From PoT sp049331405 (GTDB lineage: Bacteria > Planctomycetota > Planctomycetia > Isosphaerales > Isosphaeraceae): a stretch of 64,000 nucleotides of DNA. The position numbers and the translations under genes were made by a program. This document shows, piece after piece, positions 43,231-52,177 of this stretch. The notes beneath the pieces are model-generated. The model saw nothing but the letters and a program-made list of their open reading frames with translations. It was not told where the DNA came from and made no database searches. The stretch is from contig NZ_CP186274.1 in assembly GCF_049331405.1 (NCBI RefSeq), positions 5,704,001-5,768,000 on the forward strand, written 5' to 3'. Within the stretch, counting starts at the first letter, position 1. Each line of letters opens with the position of its first letter.

Positions 43231-44062
43231 CCCCGCACAGGGCTCGACGCCCCCCAGCACGACGGGACTCCGGGGTAAGGTCGCTCTGATCACGGGCGCG
43301 GCGCACGGCCAGGGGCGGGCCTCGGCGCTGGCCCTGGCTCGCGAAGGCGTGCATGTCGCGGCCATCGACGTCGCCAAGCCGCTCGACTACCCCGGCTACG
43401 GCATGGGGACGTCCCGCGACCTGGAGACGCTCGCCGAGGCCGTCCGCGCCCTCGGGGTCGAGTGCCTCACGTTCGCCGCCGACGTCCGCGACGACGCGGC
43501 GATCACCGCGGCCGTGGCGACCACGATCGAACGCCTCGGCAAGGTCGACATCCTCTTCAACAACGCCGGCATCTGCGGCTACGGCCTGGCCCACGAGCTG
43601 ACGGAAGAGGCCTGGGACGCGATGATCGACATCAACCTGAAGGGCCCCTGGATCGTCGGCCGCCGCGTCATCCCGCACATGATCGCGCAGAAATCCGGCG
43701 TGATCCTGAACAACTCGTCGATCGCGGGCCTGCGCGGGATGGGACGGCTCGGGCATTATGCGGCGTCGAAGTGGGGGCTGACCGGCCTCTCGAAGTCGTG
43801 GGCGATCGAGCTGGCCCCGCACGGCATCCGCGTCGTCTCCTTGCACCCGACGGGGGTCAACACGCCGATGAACGACGGCCTGGCCGAGCTCGAAGGGGCG
43901 ACCCCTCGCGAGATCGCCGAGCGATCGGCCGGGAACCTCCTGCCCGTCCCCTGGATCGAGCCCGAGGATGTCGCCAACGCCGTCGTCTTCCTCGCCTCCG
44001 ACCAGGCCCGGTTCATCACCGGGTCGGAGTTCGTCATCGACGCGGGCCTTCTCACCCGTTGA
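43223..44062 (+). CDS. Short-chain dehydrogenase, mycofactocin-coupled type
   Basis: A 279-residue SDR. The cofactor motif is TGAAHGQGRA (about 26-35) and the NNAG loop is near 115. The catalytic Ser lies in NNSSIAGL and the Tyr-Lys pair in YAASKWG. An insertion after the second beta strand (DVAKPLDYPGYGMGTSRDLE) is typical of the TIGR03971 group, whose NAD is bound non-exchangeably and recycled by mycofactocin. No mycofactocin genes are in this window, so that dependence is an inference. It is joined to the AhpD-like gene by an 8-bp overlap. Confidence 0.88.
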   Translation: MPDPAQGSTPPSTTGLRGKVALITGAAHGQGRASALALAREGVHVAAIDVAKPLDYPGYGMGTSRDLETLAEAVRALGVECLTFAADVRDDAAITAAVATTIERLGKVDILFNNAGICGYGLAHELTEEAWDAMIDINLKGPWIVGRRVIPHMIAQKSGVILNNSSIAGLRGMGRLGHYAASKWGLTGLSKSWAIELAPHGIRVVSLHPTGVNTPMNDGLAELEGATPREIAERSAGNLLPVPWIEPEDVANAVVFLASDQARFITGSEFVIDAGLLTR

Positions 44063-44071
44063 TCCGAGGCC

Positions 44072-46930
44072 TCAAGGCTCCCTGTACTTCGAGACCCGCA
44101 GGTCTCCCAGGTCGTGCTCCGGGCCTGATTTCAAGGTGCGGGCGTCGATCGTTACCTCGGTGTCCCTGTCCGCGATCAGGCGGAATTCGCAGCCGGGGAG
44201 CAAGGCATCAAGGCGGAAATGGCCGTCTTCGTCCGTCTTCTGATTGCGGACGGGGTAGTATTCCTTCCAGGACATCGACGACTCGCGGCGGTACTCGCCC
44301 TCCAGCGAGACGCCGGCCTGCGGCTTGCCTGCGGCATCGACCAGCCTCCCCTTGACCTTGACGACTGCCTGCATATGAACAGTTACGGAGCGGCGAGGTT
44401 CCTCCGGCACCGGAACCTCGCCGATCAAGCCTTTCTCCCGATGCTGGACCAGCAGCGCCCGAGGCCGCCTGGGGTTGAAGGCCAGCACGAGGAACTCGCC
44501 GTTCTGCAACGGTTCGCCATATCCAGCGCCGGGCGTGGTGTTGATGACTCCGAAGCCTTGCGCACCGAGGAGCGGGTTGCCGTCGGGCCCAACGACCTTG
44601 CCCGAGAAGCTCCAGCCCGGGTCGAGAGTCAGGTCCTTCTTGCCCGTTTCGGCATCTTTGGGGATGTCGATCGGGGCGATTGCGTCATGGTTGCCGGGGA
44701 ACGAGATGACGTAAGGCGCGGTGTTGTAGTAGTTCGGTTCCCTGGCGCCGAACTCGTCGTCCCGCTCCGGGGCTGACAGGTAGCCGTCCTTCCGGGAAAT
44801 CACGACGAGCCCCGGGCCCGGCAGGCCGACGACGCGATAGGAACCATCTTCGCAGGACTGAGGCCAGCCTCCTAGCATGAACGTGCCCTCATAGCCGGGA
44901 TGGTCTCGCAAGCTCGGGTTGTTTCTCCTCGAGAAGTATTCGACATAGGCCCGCACCGGCCCGCCCGTCGCCTTATCGGTGATCTTCCCTTCGATCCAGA
45001 TCCCTCGCTTCAACTCGAGGTCGAACGTGACCGGGTCGAGGCCGACGGTATCCGGCACCTGCCTCCAGACGGACAGATAAGGTTGGTCGCCACTCGCGAT
45101 GATCACGATCTTGTTGTCGACGCCCTTGGGCAGGCCGGTGAGCCGGTAACGCCCCTGGGCATCGGTCGTCGTCTGGGTAATGTCGAGGCCGTGAATGGGG
45201 TCATTCGCGAGCTTGTAGCTCTGGATCGTGAACCCGACCAGGGGGGCCTTCGTGTCCCGGTCGCGGACCACGCCGACGACCGGCTTGGTCGGGCTGGCCG
45301 AGTGCCGGAAATCGGCCCCGTAGTAACGCATCGCGGGCCCCTCGCGGGCGGGGAGTTCGAGCGTCTGCCCGGCTCGCGTCATGACATGCAGATACTGGCT
45401 GGCGATCGTCGGGCCGTCGAGCAGCACCGTGGCGAGGCGATCGTTGCCGATGCCGTCGAGGCGGAAGCGCCCTTCGGCATTGGTGACGGTCCGCCGCACG
45501 GGCGCGATCGTGATCCGCGAGAGGTACTCCTGCTCGAGTCGATATCGGTCTCCCTGCTTCGCCCGGGTCGCCTCGATCCAGGGGCCTAGGTTTTCCTCGG
45601 GAGACGCATTGATCTGCATGAGCCGGAGCGACGCGCCGGCGACCGGACGCCCTTCGAGGTCGACGACCTGCCCGGTGATCGGCACGTCATCCTTCACGAG
45701 CGGGATCATGAGGTCATCTCGCCGATCTTTGAGGAGCACTCTCACCCAGCCGGCCCCGAAGCCGGGCGCCTCGGCCGCGACGACGAGGCCCCAGCCCTGA
45801 TACTTCGAATCGTTGAGGTCGAACGCGAACGCCCCGTCCTTCCCCGTCGTCGCCATGACGGACGACGGATACGGCTGTTTGAGGTAGCCCGACGCCGGCG
45901 TGACGTAGAGCGACGCCCCCGCCATGGGTTGACGGTCGGGCCCGACGACCTTACCCCGGAAGCTGAGTTTCCAGGGAGTTTCCGCCTTCGCGGCCTTGGG
46001 CTCATCCTGAAGAGCAGCCAACGCCAATCGAGGCCGCGGTTGGCTCTCGGGTCGTCGTGATGAGCCGCCACCCTGAACCGCCGCCGATGCCCCCCACGCC
46101 AGCAACCCGGCCCCGAGCAAGACAGCTGAGGCCAGCTTGAGCTTCGGGATCAGAAGGCCCCTGAGAACCTCCCGGATCCAGGTTCGAGCCGACGCCGAGA
46201 CACCTGCGGCCACAAGCGGGTTCCCGGCGACCGCAAGCCGGACGACGGCCTCGCCCCAGGCTGGGAGCACGACCGCCTCCGGGACGCGGAGGAGGGCCGC
46301 GGCGAGCATCCCTTCCTCACAGACCAGCCCCCGGCGGGTCAATCGGGCCTTGAGCCGGGTCCGGGCCTCCCTCAGCCGGCGCTGGAGGGTCCGCTCGCTC
46401 ACGCGCAGTTCCCCGGCGGCCAGGGCCTGCGAGACGTGCTCGAGATCGCAGAGGATCAAGGGGCGCTGGAACTTCTCGGGCAGCCGGGCGATCTCCTCGT
46501 GAAGCGCCCGCATCGATTCGTCCGTGGCCGGATCGACCGCAGGCGACGCCACCGGGAGAGAGCCGGCCAGCAGCCCCGCCTTGCGCTCGCAATCGCGCCG
46601 ACGGGCCGCGCTGGCATTGGCTCGCAAGGCCACGCGGAAGGCCACCTGATGGAGCCAGGGGCCGAGCGCGACCGGGCCTCGCAATGAGCCCGACTTCTTG
46701 ACGAGGATCAGGAAGGCCGCCTGGAACGCGTCCTCGGCGTCGTTAGGGTCCTTGAGGACCCCTCGGCAGGCGCTCAGGACCATCGGCCCGTGCCGGGCGA
46801 CCAGGGCCTCGAACGCCGAGGCGTCGTGGCTCGCGACGAAGCGCTCGAGCAGTTGGGCGTCGGAGTAACCCGCGACGGCCCCATCCGACCAGAGGCGGCC
46901 GATCTGCCGCAGTGCGATTCCAAGCGTCAC
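44072..46930 (-). CDS. ECF sigma factor fused to carboxypeptidase-regulatory-like repeats
   Basis: A 952-residue fusion. Residues about 22-200 are an ECF01-Gob type sigma factor: LLERFVASHDASAFEALVAR, DAEDAFQAAFLILVKK and the HTH HVSQALAAGELRVSERTLQR. A membrane helix follows (KLASAVLLGAGLLAWGASAA, about 265-284). The rest consists of repeated Ig-like CarboxypepD_reg domains, each with a V.GPDG.PLAGA-type strand (VVGPDRQPMAGASLYV, VVDLEGRPVAGASLRL, VVGPDGNPLLGAQGFG, LVDAAGKPQAGVSLEG). Those modules often bind carbohydrate or cell-wall material. GTG at 46930 is preferred because GGGAGG lies 11 bases upstream and it gives the normal sigma N-terminus. It is the second membrane-tethered sigma factor in the window. 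Confidence 0.88.
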   Translation of the reverse strand: MTLGIALRQIGRLWSDGAVAGYSDAQLLERFVASHDASAFEALVARHGPMVLSACRGVLKDPNDAEDAFQAAFLILVKKSGSLRGPVALGPWLHQVAFRVALRANASAARRRDCERKAGLLAGSLPVASPAVDPATDESMRALHEEIARLPEKFQRPLILCDLEHVSQALAAGELRVSERTLQRRLREARTRLKARLTRRGLVCEEGMLAAALLRVPEAVVLPAWGEAVVRLAVAGNPLVAAGVSASARTWIREVLRGLLIPKLKLASAVLLGAGLLAWGASAAVQGGGSSRRPESQPRPRLALAALQDEPKAAKAETPWKLSFRGKVVGPDRQPMAGASLYVTPASGYLKQPYPSSVMATTGKDGAFAFDLNDSKYQGWGLVVAAEAPGFGAGWVRVLLKDRRDDLMIPLVKDDVPITGQVVDLEGRPVAGASLRLMQINASPEENLGPWIEATRAKQGDRYRLEQEYLSRITIAPVRRTVTNAEGRFRLDGIGNDRLATVLLDGPTIASQYLHVMTRAGQTLELPAREGPAMRYYGADFRHSASPTKPVVGVVRDRDTKAPLVGFTIQSYKLANDPIHGLDITQTTTDAQGRYRLTGLPKGVDNKIVIIASGDQPYLSVWRQVPDTVGLDPVTFDLELKRGIWIEGKITDKATGGPVRAYVEYFSRRNNPSLRDHPGYEGTFMLGGWPQSCEDGSYRVVGLPGPGLVVISRKDGYLSAPERDDEFGAREPNYYNTAPYVISFPGNHDAIAPIDIPKDAETGKKDLTLDPGWSFSGKVVGPDGNPLLGAQGFGVINTTPGAGYGEPLQNGEFLVLAFNPRRPRALLVQHREKGLIGEVPVPEEPRRSVTVHMQAVVKVKGRLVDAAGKPQAGVSLEGEYRRESSMSWKEYYPVRNQKTDEDGHFRLDALLPGCEFRLIADRDTEVTIDARTLKSGPEHDLGDLRVSKYREP

Positions 46931-47237
46931 GATGGCCCGCCTCCCGTTCGACTCCGATCGTTTCGTTTCGTCGCCACACCCTTTGAAAGACATGGTCGAC
47001 GCCCCTCCCGCCATATATTTTCGGGAGACCGACCGGATCGCCGGGCGTGATTGTAAGCCCGGACTTCCGCGAGCCCCAGGCGCAAACGAACGGCGGCGCC
47101 CCGAGAGCCTGCAGAGCAAGTCTCGACGCGCCGCCGTTCGGGGACACGGACACACGGGATGAGGCCGATTCGATACTGCGGGGCCGGAGCCCCTCTCGGA
47201 TGGATGAATTGCGTCCCGATGACGAAGACAATCGCGA
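46931..47237. other. Intergenic stretch
   Basis: 307 bp between the large sigma fusion and the 60-aa membrane protein, both on the minus strand. No gene is supported. It should contain the sigma-fusion promoter. In-frame ATGs upstream of 46930 (46993, 47014) are less likely starts. Confidence 0.35.
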
Positions 47238-47420
47238 TCAGTCGGAAGAGGCGACCGCTTCACCCTGGAACCACGTATTGAGGAACCTGGCGATGAACCC
47301 GACCGACGCCACGGTCATCACCAGGTCATAGCTCAAGTAACCCCAGCTCATGCCGAGCTTGACGAGGATGACGAGGAACGCGAGCCAGGCCACGACGACG
47401 ACCGCGAGTAAGTCCTTCAT
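47238..47420 (-). CDS. Small hydrophobic membrane protein (60 aa)
   Basis: A 60-residue protein made of two membrane helices (LLAVVVVAWLAFLVILVKLG and LSYDLVMTVASVGFIARFLN) with a short acidic tail. AGGAG at ideal distance from the ATG (AGGAGCGAATCCC before the start) is among the best ribosome-binding sites in the window, which supports a real gene. No family is recognised. It lies between the sigma fusion and the oxidoreductase, all on the minus strand. Confidence 0.75.
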   Translation of the reverse strand: MKDLLAVVVVAWLAFLVILVKLGMSWGYLSYDLVMTVASVGFIARFLNTWFQGEAVASSD

Positions 47421-47579
47421 GGGATTCGCTCCTGCTTGCTGCTGGATAAGACCGGGCCGTCGTGAATGTCGCGGCCTCTCGTCAGACTTATCCGCAAACG
47501 GGAGCGATACGGACTCACAAGCTCCTCAGAATCTTTCGAGGCTCCGTGAAACGGCTCACGTGCCGATCCGAGCCTGGCC

Positions 47580-48843
47580 TCAGGCGGGCGCGTGGCCTCG
47601 CGTCGTGTCCTTCCCCGCGACGGCCGGCAGGTCGATGGTCCGACCTTCCCTCGCGGCGCGATAGATGGCCTCGATGATCCGCAGATCCTGGAGCCCCTCC
47701 TGGCCGGGGGTGTGGGGACGCTCTCCCTTGGCGACGCGCTCGGCCATGTGGTCCATCTCGAGCGCGAAGTGATTTTTCTCGGCGAGCCGGATCTCGGCGG
47801 TCTGCTCGGTCTCCCCCCTGGCCAGCGAGGTCTTCAGCCTCAGCCCGTGGTAGGCGAAGGCCGGGTCGAGGTCGATCCAGCCCCGCTCGGCCAGCACCCG
47901 GCAACGCCTCGACTCGTGGGCCGAATAAAAACTCTGGCAGATGGCCAGCACGCCGGACGGGAACCAGAGCTGGAAGCTGATGCGATCCTCCACCTCCTTG
48001 AACCGCGGGTCGTTGGGGTCGGTGAGGATCTGGGCGGAGACCTGGATCGGCTCCTCCCCCGTGATGTAGCGCGAGGCGTTCAGGCAGGTAGATGCCGACG
48101 TCGGGCAACGAGCCGCCCCCGGCCAGTGCCTTCTTGTGCCGCCACTGATCGACCCGCCCCTGGTTTTGCCCGTTCGAGGCCTCGATCATGCGGAGCGGCC
48201 CGAACTCGCCCGAGCGGGCCAGGCGGATCAACTCGCGGTTGAACGGCTCGTACTGGCAGCGATAGGCGATCATCAGGAGCCGCTCGGCCTTCTCGCAGGC
48301 CGAGATCATCTCCTCGCACTCGGCCGACGTGTTCGCCATCGGCTTCTCGCAGAGCACATGCTTGCCGGCCTTCGCCGCCCTGGCTGTGTACTCCATGTGC
48401 ATGCTATTCGGCAGGATGATGTAGACGACATCCACGGCCGGGTCGTCGGCCAACCGATCGAAGGTCTTGTAGTCGTAGATATGGTCGCGCGAGATCCCGT
48501 ACTGCGTCGCGACTTTCTCGGCCTTGGCCCTGTCGCCGCTCACGAGAGCCGTCGGGCGGGCGAACTTGCACTGGCCGAACGCCGGCAGGACCTCACCCAG
48601 CGCCAATTCTCCCAGGCCGACGATCGCGAAGCCGAGCCGCTTGTCGGGCGGGAGCGGCGCCGGCAGCGGGCCGGCCTGCATCTCGGTCTTCGCCTTCATC
48701 GAGGGGATCTCGACCGGCGCCTCCAAGCCCTTCGCAATTCCCTGCGCCGCTACCACCGTGACGGCCCCCGCCGCCAGGAACTCGCGCCGCGTGGCCCCTC
48801 GCCTCGGGTCGAGGCCTTCGGGCGATGTCTCCGTCGTTGGCAT
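47580..48843 (-). pseudogene. Gfo/Idh/MocA oxidoreductase with single-base frameshift
   Basis: Reading two frames gives a complete Tat-exported Gfo/Idh/MocA protein. The first frame, from ATG 48843, has a Tat leader (RRGATRREFLAAGAVTVVAA), the dinucleotide-binding FAIVGLGELALGEVLP and the catalytic-type HVLCEKPMANTSAE, up to GGGSLPDVGIY. The expected continuation CLNASRYITGEEP appears only after dropping one C near 48086-48090 (the sequence reads TACCTGCCTG where TACTGCCTG is expected). The second frame then carries VEDRISFQLWFPSG to the stop at 47580. Without correction the first frame runs on as nonsense to 47515. A one-base insertion, by mutation or sequencing error, is the simplest reading. 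Confidence 0.8.
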
Positions 48844-49028
48844 TCTCAGACCTCCTGAATCCAGCCACCCTCAACATCAGGATATTTCAGAAGATTGATC
48901 CATACGCAAACTCAATGCCGCCTCAGCTTGGCATCGGAATCGCAAGTGTCGGCTTTTCCATGAAATCACACAGGCCGGGCGATCCGATCGACTCCCTGGC
49001 CCCCGCTCGACCCGAGTAGGACATAGTC

Positions 49029-49268
49029 ATGGCCAAATCTCTCAAGGCCGGGGATCGCGTCGAGTGGACCTCTTCACAGGGGGAGGTCACGGGGCGCGTC
49101 AAGAAGAAGCTCGTCAAGCCGACCGACATCAAGGGCCATCACGTCGCCGCCTCGACCGAGAATCCGGAATACATCGTCGAGAGCGAGAAGACAGGAGCGG
49201 AGGCAGCTCACAAGCCCGAGGCCCTGAAGCGGGCCACTCGCAGGCGCAAAAAAGGAGGCGACTCGTGA
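49029..49268 (+). CDS. DUF2945 (hypervirulence-associated TUDOR-like) protein
   Basis: A 79-residue basic protein of the DUF2945 family. The hallmark start is LKAGDRVEWTSSQGEVTGRV, followed by KPTDIKGHHVAASTENPEYI. The C-terminal tail is rich in Lys/Arg (RATRRRKKGGDS). The fold is thought to be a small TUDOR/SH3-like barrel; the function is not established. It overlaps the next gene by GTGA, so DUF2945 and DUF3140 are one operon, a pairing seen in many soil bacteria. Confidence 0.88.
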   Translation: MAKSLKAGDRVEWTSSQGEVTGRVKKKLVKPTDIKGHHVAASTENPEYIVESEKTGAEAAHKPEALKRATRRRKKGGDS

Positions 49269-49636
49269 GCGACGACACCAAGAAGGTCATCGCCGACTTC
49301 AAGGAGGCGGTCAACATGACCGCCCGGCAGTTGCAGGCCTGGCTCGAGACGGACGAGTCGCGCGAGGTCGGCTATAAGGGGGACAAGGGCGGCGAGTCTG
49401 TCGGCCACCACTCTGGCCGTCGCATCATCGATATCCTCGGCAAAAAGACGTCCGAATACAGCGAGGATGATCTCCGTCACATGGCCAAGGTCGTCGGCTA
49501 CATCCATCGCCACCTGGCCCAGCGGCCCGAGGGGGACATTGAGGAAACCCCTTGGCGATATTCGCTCATGAACTGGGGTCATGACCCCGCCAAGAAGAAG
49601 ACCGCGACTCGCAAGGCCAAGGCCTCGAGCCGATAG
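49265..49636 (+). CDS. DUF3140 family protein
   Basis: A 123-residue protein of the DUF3140 family. Diagnostic segments are FKEAVNMTARQLQAWLETDE and SVGHHSGRRIIDILGKKTSE, with DLRHMAKVVGYIHRHLAQRP and the closing WRYSLMNWGHDPAKK. The GTG start at 49265 overlaps the stop of DUF2945 as GTGA. The role is unknown. Members often sit beside DUF2945 in DNA-protection or desiccation-related clusters, which is suggestive only. Confidence 0.88.
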   Translation: MSDDTKKVIADFKEAVNMTARQLQAWLETDESREVGYKGDKGGESVGHHSGRRIIDILGKKTSEYSEDDLRHMAKVVGYIHRHLAQRPEGDIEETPWRYSLMNWGHDPAKKKTATRKAKASSR

Positions 49637-49821
49637 CCCGGTTCCCGCTACATCAGAGCCTGACACCCGCAATTTCCCGCCTGTTGAGAAGGAGGGAAGC
49701 GTCCGCGAACCGTTCGAGTTACAATGATCCAACTCGTGCGTTCGGCGGCTCGCAGCCCTCTTGAACGAAGAACGTTCGGCGAGCGCGAACGGCGCGGGGA
49801 GAGATGGGAAGGAGTCAGGCG

Positions 49822-51357
49822 ATGCCGCAGGATTCAAACGCGAACGACCGCTCGCTCTCGCGCCGGGAGTTGATCGGCGCCACGGCGGCCGTGGGGCTGG
49901 GCTCCCTCCTGAATCCTCGGATGGGGGCATTCGCGGCGACCCCCGCCCGTCGCGACCTGATCCGGGACGAGAACGCCAGGCCGGGGACGTCGGACTGGCG
50001 TCTGACCGACGTCTGGATCGACCCCAGGACGAAATACCGGAGCCCCCGGATCGAGGGATACGCCTCGCGCACCAGCCTTCGCGCGGGCGAATCATTGCGG
50101 ATCATGGTCAGCACGAATCCCGCCTCCTCCTTCGTGATCGACGTCTTCCGGCTCGGCTATTACGGCGGCCTCGGCGGACGATTTCTCCAGCGTTTCGGCC
50201 CCTTCCCCGGCAAAACACAGCCCGATCCCGAGGTCGGCGAAGAACGCCTCCGCGAATGCCGCTGGGAGCCGGCCGTCGAGTTCGCGATCCCCTCGGATTG
50301 GCCGAGCGGCGTCTACGTGGGCAAGCTCACCGCCGAGCGAGGCGGATTCCAGAGCTACGTCATCTTCATCGTCCGCGACGACCGGGCCTGCGACTTCCTC
50401 TTCCAGTGCGCCGACACCACTTGGTCGGCCTACAACCGCTGGCCCGACCAGTGGGCCCTCTACGACGACGGCAAGAATGAGTGGTATCTCGGCCCCAGGG
50501 TCCGGGTGAGTTGGGATCGGCCTTACGGCAAATACTGCCAGGTCGCCGACAACCCGCTCGCCACGGGGACCGGCAGCTTCATGCTCTGGGAGTTCCCCCT
50601 CTCCTACTGGCTGGAGAAGGAAGGGTATGACGTCTCTTATATTAGCACCGTAGACACACATACAGACGCTCCCGGCTTGATGCGGGCCAGGGGGTTCCTG
50701 TCGGTCGGGCACGACGAATACTGGTCGCGGGAGATGTACGAGAACATCAAAGGGGCGATCGCCTCGGGCCTGAGCGTGGCCTTCCTGAGCAGCGACACCT
50801 GCTGGGGACTGATCCCCTTCCTCCCGAGCGGCGCGGGGGCTCCTCACCGCGTCATCAGCCGGCTCGGGCAATTCGGCCCGCTCGAGGCCGATGCGGTCAA
50901 GGCATACCCGGAGTTGAGCTTGTTCGAGCACCTCGCGCCGACGGAGGCCGACATCATCGGCGCCAGGAATGTTTATCCCTATAGCGGCGGGGCCGATTGG
51001 ATCTGCTCGGCGGAGAAGCACTGGCTGTTCGCCGGCACCGGGATGAAGGACGGAGACGGCATCCCCGGCCTCGTCGGGTTCGAGTGGATGGGAGCCCCCG
51101 CCGACATCCCCGGCCTCGACGTCGTCGCCCGGGGCCGCGTGAGCCTGGGGGGCGTCGAGCGAGAATACACGGCGACCCTCTACCCCGGCCCCAAGGACAA
51201 CGTCGTCTTCAACGCCTCGACCATCTGGTGGGCCGACGGCCTCAGCGCCCCGCCCGGCTACGTGACCCCCTCCGCCCACGGGGCCACCCCCAAGGGCCCC
51301 GACCCTCGCGTCCAGAGGATCACGGCGAATCTCCTCCGACGGATGCGAGGAGTTTAG
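49822..51357 (+). CDS. N,N-dimethylformamidase large-subunit-like exported protein
   Basis: A 511-residue protein with a Tat leader (LSRRELIGATAAVGLGSLL, residues about 12-30). The body matches the DMFase beta-subunit-like family: an N-terminal beta domain (WIDPRTKYRSPRIEGYASRT SLRAGESLRIMVS, FRLGYYGGLGGRFL), then the C-terminal alpha/beta part with YNRWPDQWALYD, SVGHDEYWSREMYENIKGAI and SGLSVAFLSSDTCWGLIP. Many planctomycete relatives occur without the small DMFase subunit, which is also absent here, so dimethylformamidase activity is doubtful. An ATG at 49822 with GGAAGGAG seven bases upstream is preferred to 49804. Confidence 0.88.
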   Translation: MPQDSNANDRSLSRRELIGATAAVGLGSLLNPRMGAFAATPARRDLIRDENARPGTSDWRLTDVWIDPRTKYRSPRIEGYASRTSLRAGESLRIMVSTNPASSFVIDVFRLGYYGGLGGRFLQRFGPFPGKTQPDPEVGEERLRECRWEPAVEFAIPSDWPSGVYVGKLTAERGGFQSYVIFIVRDDRACDFLFQCADTTWSAYNRWPDQWALYDDGKNEWYLGPRVRVSWDRPYGKYCQVADNPLATGTGSFMLWEFPLSYWLEKEGYDVSYISTVDTHTDAPGLMRARGFLSVGHDEYWSREMYENIKGAIASGLSVAFLSSDTCWGLIPFLPSGAGAPHRVISRLGQFGPLEADAVKAYPELSLFEHLAPTEADIIGARNVYPYSGGADWICSAEKHWLFAGTGMKDGDGIPGLVGFEWMGAPADIPGLDVVARGRVSLGGVEREYTATLYPGPKDNVVFNASTIWWADGLSAPPGYVTPSAHGATPKGPDPRVQRITANLLRRMRGV

Positions 51358-51469
51358 CCCCTCGCATACGATAAATTCATTTTTGCGAATGACTCATCTT
51401 CCTTTCATAACTAGCCTCATCTCCGAATTCGCTCTTATTTACATCTCATCGATCCGTCCGAGTTTTGGT

Positions 51470-51498
51470 TTGACGAAAGGATGACCTTGCGGTAAATT
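51470..51498 (+). promoter_or_regulatory. Sigma70-like promoter
   Basis: A -35 box TTGACG (51470-51475) and a -10 box TAAATT (51493-51498) are separated by 17 bases. It would start transcription within a few bases of the ATG at 51514, giving an almost leaderless mRNA. Confidence 0.45.
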
Positions 51499-51513
51499 CT
51501 CCTTAGTTGTGGC

Positions 51514-51897
51514 ATGCTCCACACTTCGCGGATCCTCGCCATGCTCGCGGCCCGAAGCCGAATCCACTTCCGAGCCATCCTCGCGCTGATCGTCGTCATC
51601 GCGAATGTCGGGGCTCCGTTTCGGACCATGACGAGCGGGCGGGCCCTGCTGCACGACAGGTCGCAGCATCAGTCGCCGCATGAGCCCATCGTCCGGGTCC
51701 GGGCGATCTCCACCATCGCCTCCGCGATCGGGCACCGGGCGGTCGTCGGCCTCCAGAAGGGAGGCCCCGAATCCAGCCGCCTCGCCGAGCATCCCTGGGC
51801 CTCCCTGGCCCTGCTCGGCCGTTCCAGGCCGAAGTTGGCCTACTCGCAGAAGGTGGAGCCTCGCCCCGTTCGGCCCACCCCTCCCCTCCGCTGTTGA
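51514..51897 (+). CDS. Uncertain hypothetical protein (127 aa)
   Basis: A 127-codon frame directly behind a promoter-like sequence. The predicted product has one hydrophobic stretch (FRAILALIVVIANVGAPF) after a basic N-terminus, compatible with a signal anchor. The rest is Arg/Pro/Ser-rich and of low information, so it could still be chance. There is no family match I recognise. It lies in an 820-bp gap between the DMFase-like and Gly/Met-rich genes, where nothing else is evident. Confidence 0.35.
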   Translation: MLHTSRILAMLAARSRIHFRAILALIVVIANVGAPFRTMTSGRALLHDRSQHQSPHEPIVRVRAISTIASAIGHRAVVGLQKGGPESSRLAEHPWASLALLGRSRPKLAYSQKVEPRPVRPTPPLRC

Positions 51898-52177
51898 GCC
51901 TCCCACGGCCATCGACGCAATCCGGTTCGGCGTGATCTCCCTCGGCGCAGGCTCTCCGCCATCGTCGTCGCGTTGCGCGCCCTCGCCCTGAGGTTTCGAC
52001 CCCGAAACCTCGGCCCGGGACCGCACGTGCCTGCTCCACAACGCCTCGGGTGATCATCTCGCAGGTCTCCCTGGATCTCCTTGCGAGATCAAGGGCCGAC
52101 TCGCCACGCCCTCGTTGCGCCTTCAATACGTCATTTTTTCATCATTTCACATCAACCAAAAAAGGTCACTATTTCCC

